Below, in pieces: positions 1 to 8,739 of a stretch of DNA of 64,000 bases; within the stretch, counting starts at the first letter, position 1; each line of letters starts with the position of its first letter. The translations under genes and the position numbers were made by a program. Origin of the DNA: an uncultured Bacteroidota bacterium. GTDB lineage: Bacteria > Bacteroidota > Bacteroidia > UKL13-3. Location: assembly GCA_903850915.1 (NCBI GenBank), contig CAINMV010000009.1, positions 128,599-192,598 on the forward strand. The letters are read 5' to 3'. The notes beneath the pieces are model-generated. The model saw only the letters and a list, made by a program, of their open reading frames with translations. It made no database searches and was not told where the DNA came from.

Positions 1-2418
1 TTTTCCTTTGAAGATACTGCTAAGTAAGATACGAACCTCAGTTTCCATCCCGTAATTCTTAGCATGGTCTACGTTGCTGAAGTTAATCTCTGGGGTGGTA
101 TTGGCAATGGTTACTTGCTCTATGGCATCTTTAAACGATTTATAGAACAAGCTCACAGAAAATATTTGACCTTTTCCTGGGAAGATTTCGTAGCGTGCAT
201 CAAAATTATAAATCAACCCGCGTTTCAAAGAAGGGTTTCCTCGAACGGTATAGTTAGTAACGAAATCATAAAAACCGAAAGGTGCTATCTCTCTATATTC
301 TGGGCGAGATACGGTATTAGAATAGCTCAAACGAATATTTTGAAATTTTGTTATAGCATAAACCAAATTTATAGATGGAAGCACGTCCACATTTTTAAAA
401 CTAGTATCGATAGGTGCTCCATCATCTTCAAAGGTATGCAAAGCCATATTAAAGCTTTCCAAACGAGCACCATAGATAATTCTTGTTTTTTCTCTTATTC
501 GGGTATCCATCATTACAAAGCCATTAATTAAAGAAGATTTGGCTTTATATGAGTCGTTTAATTTGGTTTGTTCTTCTAATTTGAAGCCACCCATGCCATT
601 AGAAAGTATACCCATATTGGTTGTATTGAATATTTGGTCTTCAGGCAGTAATAGCAAACTTTCATCAAAACGTGTTCCTCCTCCAATAATCGCATATTTT
701 GTTAAACCTAATTGACGAACATTGAAATCACGATTACGATATTGATAACCACCTCCAACTTTGAAATCCGATTTTATTGTTTCTTTTTTGTTATTGATAG
801 GAAGAGTTAAATCACCATTAAAACTATAAAGATTCTCTTTATTATTGGAATAGAAGATGTTTCCACCAGTGGTGGGCGTACTTCCGGAAAGTGGTATAGA
901 CGCTTGGAATACTGGCGCAGGTTCACTAGGGTCAGTTGCTGCCGAAGGTTTTGTATACATCATACGACGTAAATTTGGAATAGATCGATTAATGTTGCTC
1001 ATCGATCCAATCCAATGAATTTTTACTTTCGATTTTGTCAAGAAATGGTCTCCGGTAAATTGTCCTGTGTAAAGTTTATTTTCTGTAAACCAACGTGCAT
1101 CACTTACTTCCAAAAGTTGAGGATTCGATTCATAGTCACGAATTCCATTTCGCCTTGTTACTTTATCTTCTGCATTAACATTGAATAAATTTTTAAATCC
1201 AAGGGTATTGTTTTCATTAATTCGCAATGAGAAATTGGCTAATACCCCAGCTAATATTTGTTTGCTGTAAATTTTGTCAGACAGTTCATATTGCTGTTGC
1301 GCCTTGCTTCCAACCGTGGTGGCATCATCGAATTCCCGACGTACAGAACTGTTGAATGAATTTGTATTGTTGTAAGTTGCTGCAATGATACTCCCAAAAT
1401 CCATTTTGCCAATTTTAGCAGTATGCGCATTCGTAAATTGAAAACTTAAGTTTGGTAGGGCATTAAAGGTTTTTAATCCCCAATCATTGGATAAATACGA
1501 GGCATATTTCCCCTTTTCTATGATGGAAGCTTTTCCCATCTCCTCTGAAGATGGCAAGTTAGAAGGCAATGCTCTTTTTCCATTGTCAAGTCCTATCCAA
1601 TCTGTTTTACCTCCATTGTAGGTATAACCTTCTTGAAATGTTGTTATTGAATTGTAGCCACTCGAAATAGAAAATGAATTGTAGTTTTTATCCGGAATAG
1701 ATTTGGTGGTAATATTAATGATACCTCCAGCAAAATCTGCAGGTAAGTCTGGGGTTGCTGTTTTTATAACAACAAGGTTATCCAACAGGTTAGCAGGGAA
1801 AATATCAAAGGAGAATGCCTTTCTATCGCTTTCAGAACTTGGTAAAGGTGCACCATTAACAAACGCAGCATTATATCGGTCATTTAAACCGCGTATTATA
1901 ACAAATTTATTATCTTGTATACTGGCTCCGCTAACACGTTTTAATACGTCACTTGTTGTTTTGTCTGGTGTTTTTTTAATGCTTTCAGCCGAAACGCCAT
2001 CACTAACCGTGGCACTGTTTTTTTGTGCTACAAGTAATGCCACGTTTTTCTCTTTATCCACTGTGGCGGTTATTACTACTTCTTTTACAGCTTCGCTTTT
2101 GGGCTCTTCCATGGTTATATTTAGTACCAATGGTTCTCTGGCCGTTATAACTACACCCTCTATTTTTTTGCTTTGATATCCTAGTGATTTACATAATAAT
2201 GTGTAAGTTCCAGCAGGAATATTTTTGATTAAATAATTGCCTTCTACATCTGCAGCGGCTCCTAAATTGGTGTTTTCTATTGTTATAACCGAACCCGTAA
2301 GTGGTTCTGAGGAGGCTAGGTCAATAACTTTACCTGATATAGTTCCTTTAGGAGTAATTGTTTGGGCCATCATTAAAATGTTGGCAAATAATAAAATCGC
2401 AATAAAAAATTTCTTCAT
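1..2418 (-). CDS. TonB-dependent outer-membrane receptor, N-terminal part (cut by window edge)
   Basis: This gene is absent from the ORF track because it runs off the left edge, but the minus strand is open from the ATG at 2418 to base 1 (806 codons, 3' end missing). The product starts with a signal peptide (MKKFFIAILLFANILMMAQ). A carboxypeptidase-D regulatory-like beta-sandwich follows at about residues 22-95 (TISGKVIDLASSEPLTGSV). Then comes a TonB plug domain at about 110-230, with VIIRGLNDRYNAAFVNGAPL and FAGGIINITTKSIP, and then beta-barrel strands. The family imports large or scarce ligands across the outer membrane using TonB energy; the ligand cannot be told from sequence. No SusD partner lies upstream, which argues against a glycan SusCD pair, though the downstream side is not visible. 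Track ORFs at 64, 1703 and 2237 (+) are shadows of it. Confidence 0.93.
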   Translation of the reverse strand, partial: MKKFFIAILLFANILMMAQTITPKGTISGKVIDLASSEPLTGSVITIENTNLGAAADVEGNYLIKNIPAGTYTLLCKSLGYQSKKIEGVVITAREPLVLNITMEEPKSEAVKEVVITATVDKEKNVALLVAQKNSATVSDGVSAESIKKTPDKTTSDVLKRVSGASIQDNKFVIIRGLNDRYNAAFVNGAPLPSSESDRKAFSFDIFPANLLDNLVVIKTATPDLPADFAGGIINITTKSIPDKNYNSFSISSGYNSITTFQEGYTYNGGKTDWIGLDNGKRALPSNLPSSEEMGKASIIEKGKYASYLSNDWGLKTFNALPNLSFQFTNAHTAKIGKMDFGSIIAATYNNTNSFNSSVRREFDDATTVGSKAQQQYELSDKIYSKQILAGVLANFSLRINENNTLGFKNLFNVNAEDKVTRRNGIRDYESNPQLLEVSDARWFTENKLYTGQFTGDHFLTKSKVKIHWIGSMSNINRSIPNLRRMMYTKPSAATDPSEPAPVFQASIPLSGSTPTTGGNIFYSNNKENLYSFNGDLTLPINNKKETIKSDFKVGGGYQYRNRDFNVRQLGLTKYAIIGGGTRFDESLLLLPEDQIFNTTNMGILSNGMGGFKLEEQTKLNDSYKAKSSLINGFVMMDTRIREKTRIIYGARLESFNMALHTFEDDGAPIDTSFKNVDVLPSINLVYAITKFQNIRLSYSNTVSRPEYREIAPFGFYDFVTNYTVRGNPSLKRGLIYNFDARYEIFPGKGQIFSVSLFYKSFKDAIEQVTIANTTPEINFSNVDHAKNYGMETEVRILLSSIFKGK

Positions 2419-2549
2419 TTGTATGGATTAAAAACATTTCGAATTTACCGGCCTGAGGTTAGTGAACCTTTAACTCAATGTTATCAAAATGTTACCAAAA
2501 GGTATTCGGATTGTTGCTTTCTTAAATTAGGTTTATAAATTCTGCATGT

Positions 2550-2557
2550 TATTTTTG
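2550..2557 (+). promoter_or_regulatory. -7 promoter element TATTTTTG of the Ldh-family gene
   Basis: Exact match to the Bacteroidota -7 consensus TAnnTTTG. It ends 9 bases before the ATG at 2566, so the transcript is predicted to begin at or very near the start codon. Confidence 0.6.
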
Positions 2558-2565
2558 CAACCGTC

Positions 2566-3636
2566 ATGAAAATTGCTCAGGAAGAACTTCGTTTTTTTAC
2601 CATTCAAATTTTTGAAGCCATGGGTTGTAATAGACAACACGCTGCTTTGGCTGCCGATGTTTTGCTAAAAGCAGATTTGCGCGGAATTGACTCTCATGGT
2701 GTGGCACGCTTGTCAGGGTATGTGCGACTATGGGAAAAGAACAGAATAAATACGAATCCTGTATTTTCTATTGAACATGAAACTTTTACAACTGCAACGC
2801 TGAATGCTGATCGCTCGTTAGGACTAATCTCTGCGCCGTTCGGGATGGATATCGCAATTGAAAAGGCAAAGGTTTATGGTTGTGGCTTTACAGCGATAAC
2901 GAATAGTAACCATTTTGGGATTGCGGCTTATCATGCCTTAAAGGCACTGCCACACAATATGATTGGTATTGCAATGACAAATGCTAGTCCGCTCGTGGCA
3001 CCTACGCATAGTACACAACGAATGTTGGGAACAAATCCGATGTGTTATGTTTTCCCTGCCGGGAAACACAAACCAATGGTGGTGGATATGGCGACCAGTG
3101 CTGCCGCCAATGGCAAGCTTGAAATTGCGCAGCGCAAAGGGAAGGATGTGCCATTAGGGTGGTTACAAACAAAGGAAGGACATGACACGAGTGATCCAAA
3201 TGGGCTGAAAAACGGAGGTTCTCTCTTGCCTTTAGGTAGCTCGCTCGACAATGGCTCGCATAAGGGATTCGGTTTAAGTGGCGTAGTCGATGTTTTTTGC
3301 GGAGTGCTTAGTGGTGCAAACTACGGACCATGGGTGCCTCCATTTGTTGCTTTTTTGGAGCCATTGGCCAATTTACCTGGCCAAGGTTTAGGTCATTTTG
3401 TTGGTGCTATTCGTGTTGATGCCTTTCGTAAAGCCGATGATTTTAAGCATAACATGGACCAATGGATTGATGCCTTTAAAAATGCAGAACGTAAAAGCGC
3501 AGATCAGCCTATAATAATACCTGGTGAGCCGGAGTTTGAAATGGAAGAGATAAGAGCTATAGAAGGCATACCTTTGCACGAAAGTGTAGTTCAGGATTTA
3601 CAACAACTCGCCCAAAAATTCAGTCTTAAATTTTAA
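2566..3636 (+). CDS. Ldh family (malate/L-lactate/ureidoglycolate type) NAD(P)H-dependent oxidoreductase
   Basis: The 356-residue protein matches the Ldh_2 (MdhII/YlbC/YiaK) fold of NAD(P)-dependent 2-hydroxyacid dehydrogenases, which is unrelated to classical Rossmann LDH. Family hallmarks are the N-terminal ADLRGIDSHGVARL segment (about residues 42-55), the NSNHFGIAAYHALKAL stretch with the catalytic-region His (about 112-127), the LVAPTHSTQRMLGTNP loop, and GSHKGFGLSGVVDV near residue 230. Length is normal for the family. Substrate within the family (malate, lactate, ureidoglycolate, sulfolactate) cannot be assigned from motifs. It is the first gene of a possible three-gene run with the YkgJ-like gene 25 bases downstream and engB, which have no obvious metabolic link to it. 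Confidence 0.9.
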   Translation: MKIAQEELRFFTIQIFEAMGCNRQHAALAADVLLKADLRGIDSHGVARLSGYVRLWEKNRINTNPVFSIEHETFTTATLNADRSLGLISAPFGMDIAIEKAKVYGCGFTAITNSNHFGIAAYHALKALPHNMIGIAMTNASPLVAPTHSTQRMLGTNPMCYVFPAGKHKPMVVDMATSAAANGKLEIAQRKGKDVPLGWLQTKEGHDTSDPNGLKNGGSLLPLGSSLDNGSHKGFGLSGVVDVFCGVLSGANYGPWVPPFVAFLEPLANLPGQGLGHFVGAIRVDAFRKADDFKHNMDQWIDAFKNAERKSADQPIIIPGEPEFEMEEIRAIEGIPLHESVVQDLQQLAQKFSLKF

Positions 3637-3661
3637 TAGTTTATAAATTCCAATTTAGTAA

Positions 3662-4165
3662 ATGATTGTATCGAAATTTGAACGCCGTGGAGCGCAAAAG
3701 AAAAAAGAATTAAAAAAGTTTCTTAAGAAAATTGAAAAAAAAGCACCAAGAGGGTTAATAAAAACAAATGCCGAAGTGGCCAAAGAAACATGGTCGGAAG
3801 TGGATTGCCTAGCTTGTGCCAATTGTTGCCTTAAAATGACACCTACATTTAAAAAGGTGGAAATAAAAAGAATTGCAGCTCATGTAGGAATGACCACCAA
3901 GGAGTATTTTGATAAATATTTGGAGGTGGATGAAAGTAATGGCGATATCGTAAACAAAAATACACCATGTCAACACCTGAATCTAAAAGACAATAAATGT
4001 TCTATATATGAAATTCGTCCGGCCGATTGCCGACTATTCCCGCATTTTGAACGTAAGGACTTTAATGAGGTGTCGTATGTAATTGCCGAAAATGTGCCAC
4101 GTTGCCCCGCCACACTTGTTTTTGTAGAGAAACTTAAAGAACGCTTGGATTCCGTTCAGGTCTAA
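3662..4165 (+). CDS. YkgJ-family cysteine cluster protein (UPF0153)
   Basis: The 167-residue protein has a basic N-terminus (residues 1-40, rich in Lys) followed by the family signature CxxCxxCC (CLACANCC, residues 49-56). Further cysteines lie in TPCQHL, KCSIYEIRPADCRLFPHF and VPRCPA. The pattern matches the CxCxCC zinc/iron-cluster family, whose biochemical role is poorly defined; some members are annotated as Fe-S oxidoreductases or flagellin methylases. The metal type is not visible from sequence. The lysine-rich tail before the cluster is consistent with nucleic-acid contact, but that is inference. It sits 25 bases after the Ldh-type gene and 27 bases before engB, so all three are probably co-transcribed. 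Confidence 0.85.
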   Translation: MIVSKFERRGAQKKKELKKFLKKIEKKAPRGLIKTNAEVAKETWSEVDCLACANCCLKMTPTFKKVEIKRIAAHVGMTTKEYFDKYLEVDESNGDIVNKNTPCQHLNLKDNKCSIYEIRPADCRLFPHFERKDFNEVSYVIAENVPRCPATLVFVEKLKERLDSVQV

Positions 4166-4192
4166 AAAACAATTTAAATCCCATTTAATCTC

Positions 4193-4786
4193 ATGCCCTT
4201 TGCTAAATTTTTAACCAGCGCAACTGTCGTTGAAAAGCTAACACCGCCCGACAAACCGGAATATGCGTTTATTGGAAGAAGTAATGTCGGAAAGTCTAGT
4301 TTGATAAATATGCTGATGGGGGATAAGAAATTGGCTAAAGTTTCATCCACACCAGGAAAGACACAAACAATAAATCATTTTGAAGTAGATGGAAAATGGT
4401 ATTTGGTGGATTTACCTGGTTATGGTTATGCCAAAATATCAAAATCTGACAGAGCGAACTGGAAGGTGATGATTGATAACTATTTGATGCAACGTGAAAA
4501 TTTGATGTGTGTTTTTGTTTTGCTCGATTTGCGACTGCCGTTGCAAAAAAATGATTTGGATTTTATGAATAATCTAGGCGAAAATGGTGTGCCATTTGTT
4601 ATCGTATACACCAAAGCCGACAAAGTGGGTAAGGTTTCCTATCAAAAAAACACTAAAGTAATTACAAATGCGCTCCTAGAATATTGGGAGGAATTACCCC
4701 AGCAATTTCTCACATCATCTGAATTGCCGTTTGTTGGGCAAGCAGAAATTTTAAAATTTATCAACGAAACAAATTTGCTTTTCTAA
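4193..4786 (+). CDS. engB: Ribosome biogenesis GTP-binding protein EngB (YihA/YsxC)
   Basis: The 197-residue TRAFAC GTPase shows all G motifs: G1 GRSNVGKSS (residues 28-36), G2 in TPGKTQTINHF, G3 DLPGYG, G4 TKADK and a G5-like TSSE. The PGYGYAK segment after G3 is typical of EngB. The family assists assembly of the large ribosomal subunit and is usually essential. Length is normal (about 195-210). It follows the YkgJ-like gene by 27 bases. No strong terminator is seen before lon, which begins 137 bases downstream behind a region rich in inverted repeats. Confidence 0.95.
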   Translation: MPFAKFLTSATVVEKLTPPDKPEYAFIGRSNVGKSSLINMLMGDKKLAKVSSTPGKTQTINHFEVDGKWYLVDLPGYGYAKISKSDRANWKVMIDNYLMQRENLMCVFVLLDLRLPLQKNDLDFMNNLGENGVPFVIVYTKADKVGKVSYQKNTKVITNALLEYWEELPQQFLTSSELPFVGQAEILKFINETNLLF

Positions 4787-4829
4787 GCTGTTTTTAAGCG
4801 CAACTTTTGAAATTTACATAGGGTTCTGT

Positions 4830-4874
4830 CACCTTTAAAGGTGCCAAATCTGACAAAAACGCATATATTTGGCA
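4830..4874. promoter_or_regulatory. Two adjacent inverted repeats upstream of lon, possible operator
   Basis: A perfect 14-base palindrome CACCTTTAAAGGTG (4830-4843) is followed directly by an inverted repeat TGCCAAAT (4842-4849) and ATTTGGCA (4867-4874) separated by 17 bases. They lie 50-95 bases upstream of the lon ATG. The position suits a regulator binding site for a stress-induced protease, but no known operator such as CIRCE is recognised. Confidence 0.35.
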
Positions 4875-4923
4875 TGGCATGGCTATTGTTTTGTCGTGTT
4901 ATCTTATAAAAAATTAATTATTC

Positions 4924-7398
4924 ATGAGCAACGATAACAAGGAGCCGGTAATCATATCATCAAATATTATTGACGACGAAAATGAGAGTTTTGAGTTTAT
5001 TCCCATTTCTGGTGACGACTTAAGCAACACGAACATCAAGGTTCCTGAGGTTCTTCCAATATTAACTTTAAAAAATACAGTGTTATTTCCAGGGGTTATA
5101 ATACCCATCACTGTTGGGCGCGATAAGTCGATAAAGTTAATTAAAGACCATCACAAAACAACTAAAATTGTGGGTGTGGTTTCTCAAAAAGATGCCAATG
5201 TAGAGGAACCAACAGTGGAAGATTTGAACACCATTGGAACGGTGGCCGTTATTTTAAAAATGTTTCGATTGCCTGATGGAAACACCACGGTTATTATTCA
5301 AGGTAAGAAACGGTTTCAGATTAATGAAGTGGTAACCACCGAGCCATACATAACCGCCAAGGTAAGCGAGCTTAAAGAAAGTAAAATTGATAAAAAAGAT
5401 CGGGAAATCAGTGCCCTTTTGGATTCTATCAAAGAAATTGCAAATAAATTTATTGCACTTTCGCCGAATATCCCTTCCGAAGCTGTTGGAGCACTTCGTA
5501 ATATTAACGATCCCATTTTTCTGGTGCATTTCATTTCTTCCAACCTTGGTGTAAGTCTATTAGAAAAACAAAGTATCCTAGAAATAGCTGATTTTAAGGA
5601 GCGTGCCGAAAAAGTCTTGAACTTAGTTACGAAGGACCTGCAATTGCTGGAAATGAAAACCGAAATTCAAAATAAAGCGCGACAGGAAATCGACAAGCAA
5701 CAGCGGGAATACTTTATTCAACAGCAAATTAAGGCTTTTCAAGATGAACTGGGACACGAGACTCCGGATCGCGAAATTGCCAATATGAAGGAGCGTGCTG
5801 CTAAAAAACAATGGGCGGAATATGTTGCAAAACATTTCCAAAAAGAAATGGAGAAAATCCAACGGATTAACCCCATGAGCCCGGAATTTGGTACGCAGAT
5901 GAATTACTTGCAATTGCTTTTAGATTTACCTTGGAGCGAAAAGTCGAAAGATAATTTTGACTTAAAGCATGCTAAAAAAATCTTGGACGAAGATCATTAT
6001 GGATTAGAGAAAATCAAGGATCGTATACTTGAATATTTAGCTGTGCTGAAGTTAAAAGGCAATATGAAGAGTCCTATTCTTTGCCTTTATGGGCCTCCTG
6101 GAGTTGGGAAAACTTCCTTGGGCAAGTCCATTGCCAGAGCAATCGGTCGCAAATATGTGCGCATGAGCATCGGTGGCTTGCACGATGAAGCTGAAATTCG
6201 TGGACATCGTAAAACATATATCGGCGCCATGCCTGGTCGAATTGTTCAAAATATAAAAAAAGGTGGGACGAACAACCCCGTGATGGTGCTCGATGAAATT
6301 GATAAAATTGGTCGTGATCATCGTGGCGACCCATCATCTGCACTACTTGAGGTGCTAGATCCAGAGCAAAATTCAACTTTTTATGATAATTATTTGGAGT
6401 TGGATTACGATTTAAGTAATGTGCTTTTTATCGCTACGGCCAACTCCTTAGATACCATCCAGCCTGCATTGCTAGACCGTTTGGAGATAATCGAAATTAA
6501 TGGATATACACAGGAAGAAAAAGTGCAGATTGCTAAGAAATATTTAATTCCGAAACAAAGAACAGACCATGGTTTGAAGGTGAAGGATTTTGCTATAGGC
6601 GATAAAGTGCTCGAAACTATTATTAACGAATACACGCGTGAAAGTGGTGTTCGTGGTCTCGAAAAACGCATTGCAGCGCTTACTCGTGCCTTTGCTATGC
6701 GAATAGTAATGGATAAAAAAGCCAACAGGAGTGTAAGCGAAGAGGATGTGGTTAAGGTGCTTGGTGCGAAAAAAATAGAACACGATTCATACCATAATAA
6801 CGATACTGCTGGCGTTGTAACCGGATTGGCATGGACGCAAGTAGGTGGCGAAATTCTCTTTATCGAAAGCCGTTTAACACCAGGAAATGGCAAACTTACC
6901 TTAACAGGCCAACTTGGTGATGTGATGAAAGAAAGTGCCATAACCGCACTCACTTATCTGAAGTCGAAGTCGGAAGATTTGAATATCGATTACAAGATAT
7001 TTGAAAAATATGATATTCATATTCACGTTCCTGCTGGTGCTGTTCCAAAGGATGGTCCAAGTGCTGGAGTGACGATGCTTACTTCTTTGGCTTCGGTATT
7101 TACACAACGTAAAGTGAAAGATAAATTAGCGATGACAGGCGAAATTACACTTCGTGGAAAGGTGCTTCCTATTGGAGGTGTAAAAGAAAAAATATTGGCT
7201 GCAAAACGTGCCGGAATTACAGATATTCTTCTGTGTGAAGCCAACAGGAAGGATATCGATGAAATAGATGCGTCATACCTGAAAGGACTGAATTTTCATT
7301 TTGTCGACAATATGATGGATGTGCTTAAAATAGCTCTTCTTAAACAGAAGGTTACAAATCCAATGACTTTTAAACTCGATGTCGAGAAAAAGAAATAA
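4924..7398 (+). CDS. lon: ATP-dependent Lon protease
   Basis: The 824-residue protein is a complete LonA. It has an N-terminal substrate-binding LAN domain (about residues 40-240, LPILTLKNTVLFPGVIIPI), a coiled linker with QQREYFIQQQIKAFQDELG, and an AAA+ module with Walker A GPPGVGKTS (390-398) and Walker B VMVLDEID (453-460). The C-terminal Ser-Lys protease domain has the catalytic serine in KDGPSAGVT (Ser713). The lysine lies in the PIGGVKEK motif; Lys756 fits the usual 43-residue spacing. Lon degrades misfolded and regulatory proteins in the cytoplasm. An acidic N-terminal extension of about 40 residues precedes the LAN domain, as is common in Bacteroidota. The gene appears monocistronic, with its own upstream region and a strong terminator. 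Confidence 0.97.
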   Translation: MSNDNKEPVIISSNIIDDENESFEFIPISGDDLSNTNIKVPEVLPILTLKNTVLFPGVIIPITVGRDKSIKLIKDHHKTTKIVGVVSQKDANVEEPTVEDLNTIGTVAVILKMFRLPDGNTTVIIQGKKRFQINEVVTTEPYITAKVSELKESKIDKKDREISALLDSIKEIANKFIALSPNIPSEAVGALRNINDPIFLVHFISSNLGVSLLEKQSILEIADFKERAEKVLNLVTKDLQLLEMKTEIQNKARQEIDKQQREYFIQQQIKAFQDELGHETPDREIANMKERAAKKQWAEYVAKHFQKEMEKIQRINPMSPEFGTQMNYLQLLLDLPWSEKSKDNFDLKHAKKILDEDHYGLEKIKDRILEYLAVLKLKGNMKSPILCLYGPPGVGKTSLGKSIARAIGRKYVRMSIGGLHDEAEIRGHRKTYIGAMPGRIVQNIKKGGTNNPVMVLDEIDKIGRDHRGDPSSALLEVLDPEQNSTFYDNYLELDYDLSNVLFIATANSLDTIQPALLDRLEIIEINGYTQEEKVQIAKKYLIPKQRTDHGLKVKDFAIGDKVLETIINEYTRESGVRGLEKRIAALTRAFAMRIVMDKKANRSVSEEDVVKVLGAKKIEHDSYHNNDTAGVVTGLAWTQVGGEILFIESRLTPGNGKLTLTGQLGDVMKESAITALTYLKSKSEDLNIDYKIFEKYDIHIHVPAGAVPKDGPSAGVTMLTSLASVFTQRKVKDKLAMTGEITLRGKVLPIGGVKEKILAAKRAGITDILLCEANRKDIDEIDASYLKGLNFHFVDNMMDVLKIALLKQKVTNPMTFKLDVEKKK

Positions 7399-7408
7399 TA
7401 AATTGAAG

Positions 7409-7439
7409 AGCCGTTGAATAATCATCAACGGCTTTTTTT
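7409..7439 (+). terminator. Rho-independent terminator of lon
   Basis: A 9-base perfect stem AGCCGTTGA/TCAACGGCT with a 7-base loop is followed by a T run, 11 bases after the lon stop codon. Confidence 0.85.
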
Positions 7440-7495
7440 ACCTTCTTTTTTTAGTGTCAATGACGAGGCTCACTTTTTCTTGTTTTACTTTTAAT

Positions 7496-7503
7496 TAAAT
7501 TTG
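7496..7503 (+). promoter_or_regulatory. -7 promoter element TAAATTTG of the ferritin-like/VIT1 gene
   Basis: Exact TAnnTTTG match located between the lon terminator and the ATG at 7529, leaving a leader of roughly 20 bases. Confidence 0.55.
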
Positions 7504-7528
7504 TGAAGCTATTTAAAGCAAGGGAACC

Positions 7529-8644
7529 ATGCAAAAGCAACTCGAAGAACAAATTCAAACAGAAGTCGATACGGCTTTTTTTTATAAGAAATTGGCTGCG
7601 TTAACCAAAGACGAAACAACAAGTAAAATTTTCGAAAAACTTTCGGCAATCGAAGATTCACATGCACAGAATATGCTGGCTAAAATCCATTCAATGAGTC
7701 CTGAATTTCTAATGCCACCGCCAAGTAGGCGAGCTAATGTTCAAATAAAACTGGGCAAGGTTTTTGGGTACGATTTTATTCTAAGTAGCCTAACGGATAC
7801 GGAAAAGCAAATCGCTCATGCTACTATAAGAGGCAAGTTGAATGTTGGTGAAAAGCCGAATGGATTTGAAACAAATCATCTTCAAATAATGCAAGAGGTA
7901 ACGAAACGTCATTCATTGCCTATAACCGGGAGTATAATTTCGAAGTTCGAAGGTCGCCATAAATCTGTAGGTGGCAATGCACTTCGAGCGGCAGTTTTGG
8001 GCGCCAACGACGGATTGGTCTCGAATATGAGTTTGGTTATGGGTGTTGCTGGAGCCGCCGTTTCCAATGGTACCATCCTACTCACTGGTATTGCAGGGTT
8101 ATTGGCAGGAGCAATTTCAATGGCGCTGGGCGAATGGTTATCAGTGCAAAGCTCAATTGAATTGCATCAAAAACAAATTGCGTTGGAGGCGGAAGAAATG
8201 GAAAGCTCGCCAGAGCAAGAACGTCAAGAATTGGTTTTGCTATATCAAGCCAAAGGCATGGACTTTGCTGCTGCTGAGGCGCTCTCGCATAAAGTTTTTG
8301 AAAATAAAGAAACCGCCTTGGATGCCATCATTAAAGAAGAACTCAATATCGATAAGGATGAATTGAGTGGGTCGGCGTGGGAGGCCGCAATTGCCTCTTT
8401 TGTTCTTTTCGCTTTCGGTGCTGTTCTTCCGGTATTGCCTTTTATGTTCACTAGTGGTGAAACAGCCATACTCTTAAGCCTCTCTTTTAGTGTTGTCGGA
8501 CTCTTTGTTATCGGAGCATCAATTACGCTCTTCACAGGTAAAAGTGTCTGGTTCTCTGGGTTACGTCAGGTTTTTTTCGGCCTCACAGCAGCCCTAATTA
8601 CATACGGAATTGGAAGACTTATTGGCGTCTCCATTGCAGGATAG
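7529..8644 (+). CDS. Ferritin-like (rubrerythrin-type) domain fused to VIT1/CCC1 membrane transporter
   Basis: The 371-residue protein has two parts. Residues 1 to about 140 form a ferritin-like helical domain with candidate di-iron ligands: Glu12, an ExxH pair Glu42/His45 (EDSH) and a second ExxH at Glu114/His117 (ETNH). Residues from about 148 to the end match the VIT1/CCC1 family, with LGANDGLVSNMSLVMGVAGA in the first membrane segment, a GAISMALGEWLSVQSS segment, a charged cytoplasmic helix region rich in Glu (EAEEMESSPEQERQE), and three C-terminal membrane segments. VIT1/CCC1 proteins move Fe2+/Mn2+ out of the cytoplasm. The same architecture is known in MbfA (membrane-bound ferritin) of rhizobia, an iron exporter. 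Iron export or detoxification is therefore the likely role. The gene stands alone behind its own promoter. Confidence 0.88.
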   Translation: MQKQLEEQIQTEVDTAFFYKKLAALTKDETTSKIFEKLSAIEDSHAQNMLAKIHSMSPEFLMPPPSRRANVQIKLGKVFGYDFILSSLTDTEKQIAHATIRGKLNVGEKPNGFETNHLQIMQEVTKRHSLPITGSIISKFEGRHKSVGGNALRAAVLGANDGLVSNMSLVMGVAGAAVSNGTILLTGIAGLLAGAISMALGEWLSVQSSIELHQKQIALEAEEMESSPEQERQELVLLYQAKGMDFAAAEALSHKVFENKETALDAIIKEELNIDKDELSGSAWEAAIASFVLFAFGAVLPVLPFMFTSGETAILLSLSFSVVGLFVIGASITLFTGKSVWFSGLRQVFFGLTAALITYGIGRLIGVSIAG

Positions 8645-8739
8645 CCTTATCGGACCACATGTGCTCAAACATAATTGACCATTATCTCACATATTTTGAC
8701 GATTTTTGCAGGATTAATTTAATCAGTAAAAAATCATAA

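Noticed and set aside
64-2431. Plus-strand ORFs 64-531, 1703-2176 and 2237-2431
   Set aside because: They lie antisense to an open TonB-receptor frame with clear plug and carboxypeptidase-like domains.
6052-7244. Several minus-strand ORFs (up to 182 aa) across lon
   Set aside because: Shadows of the lon coding frame; their translations show no family resemblance.
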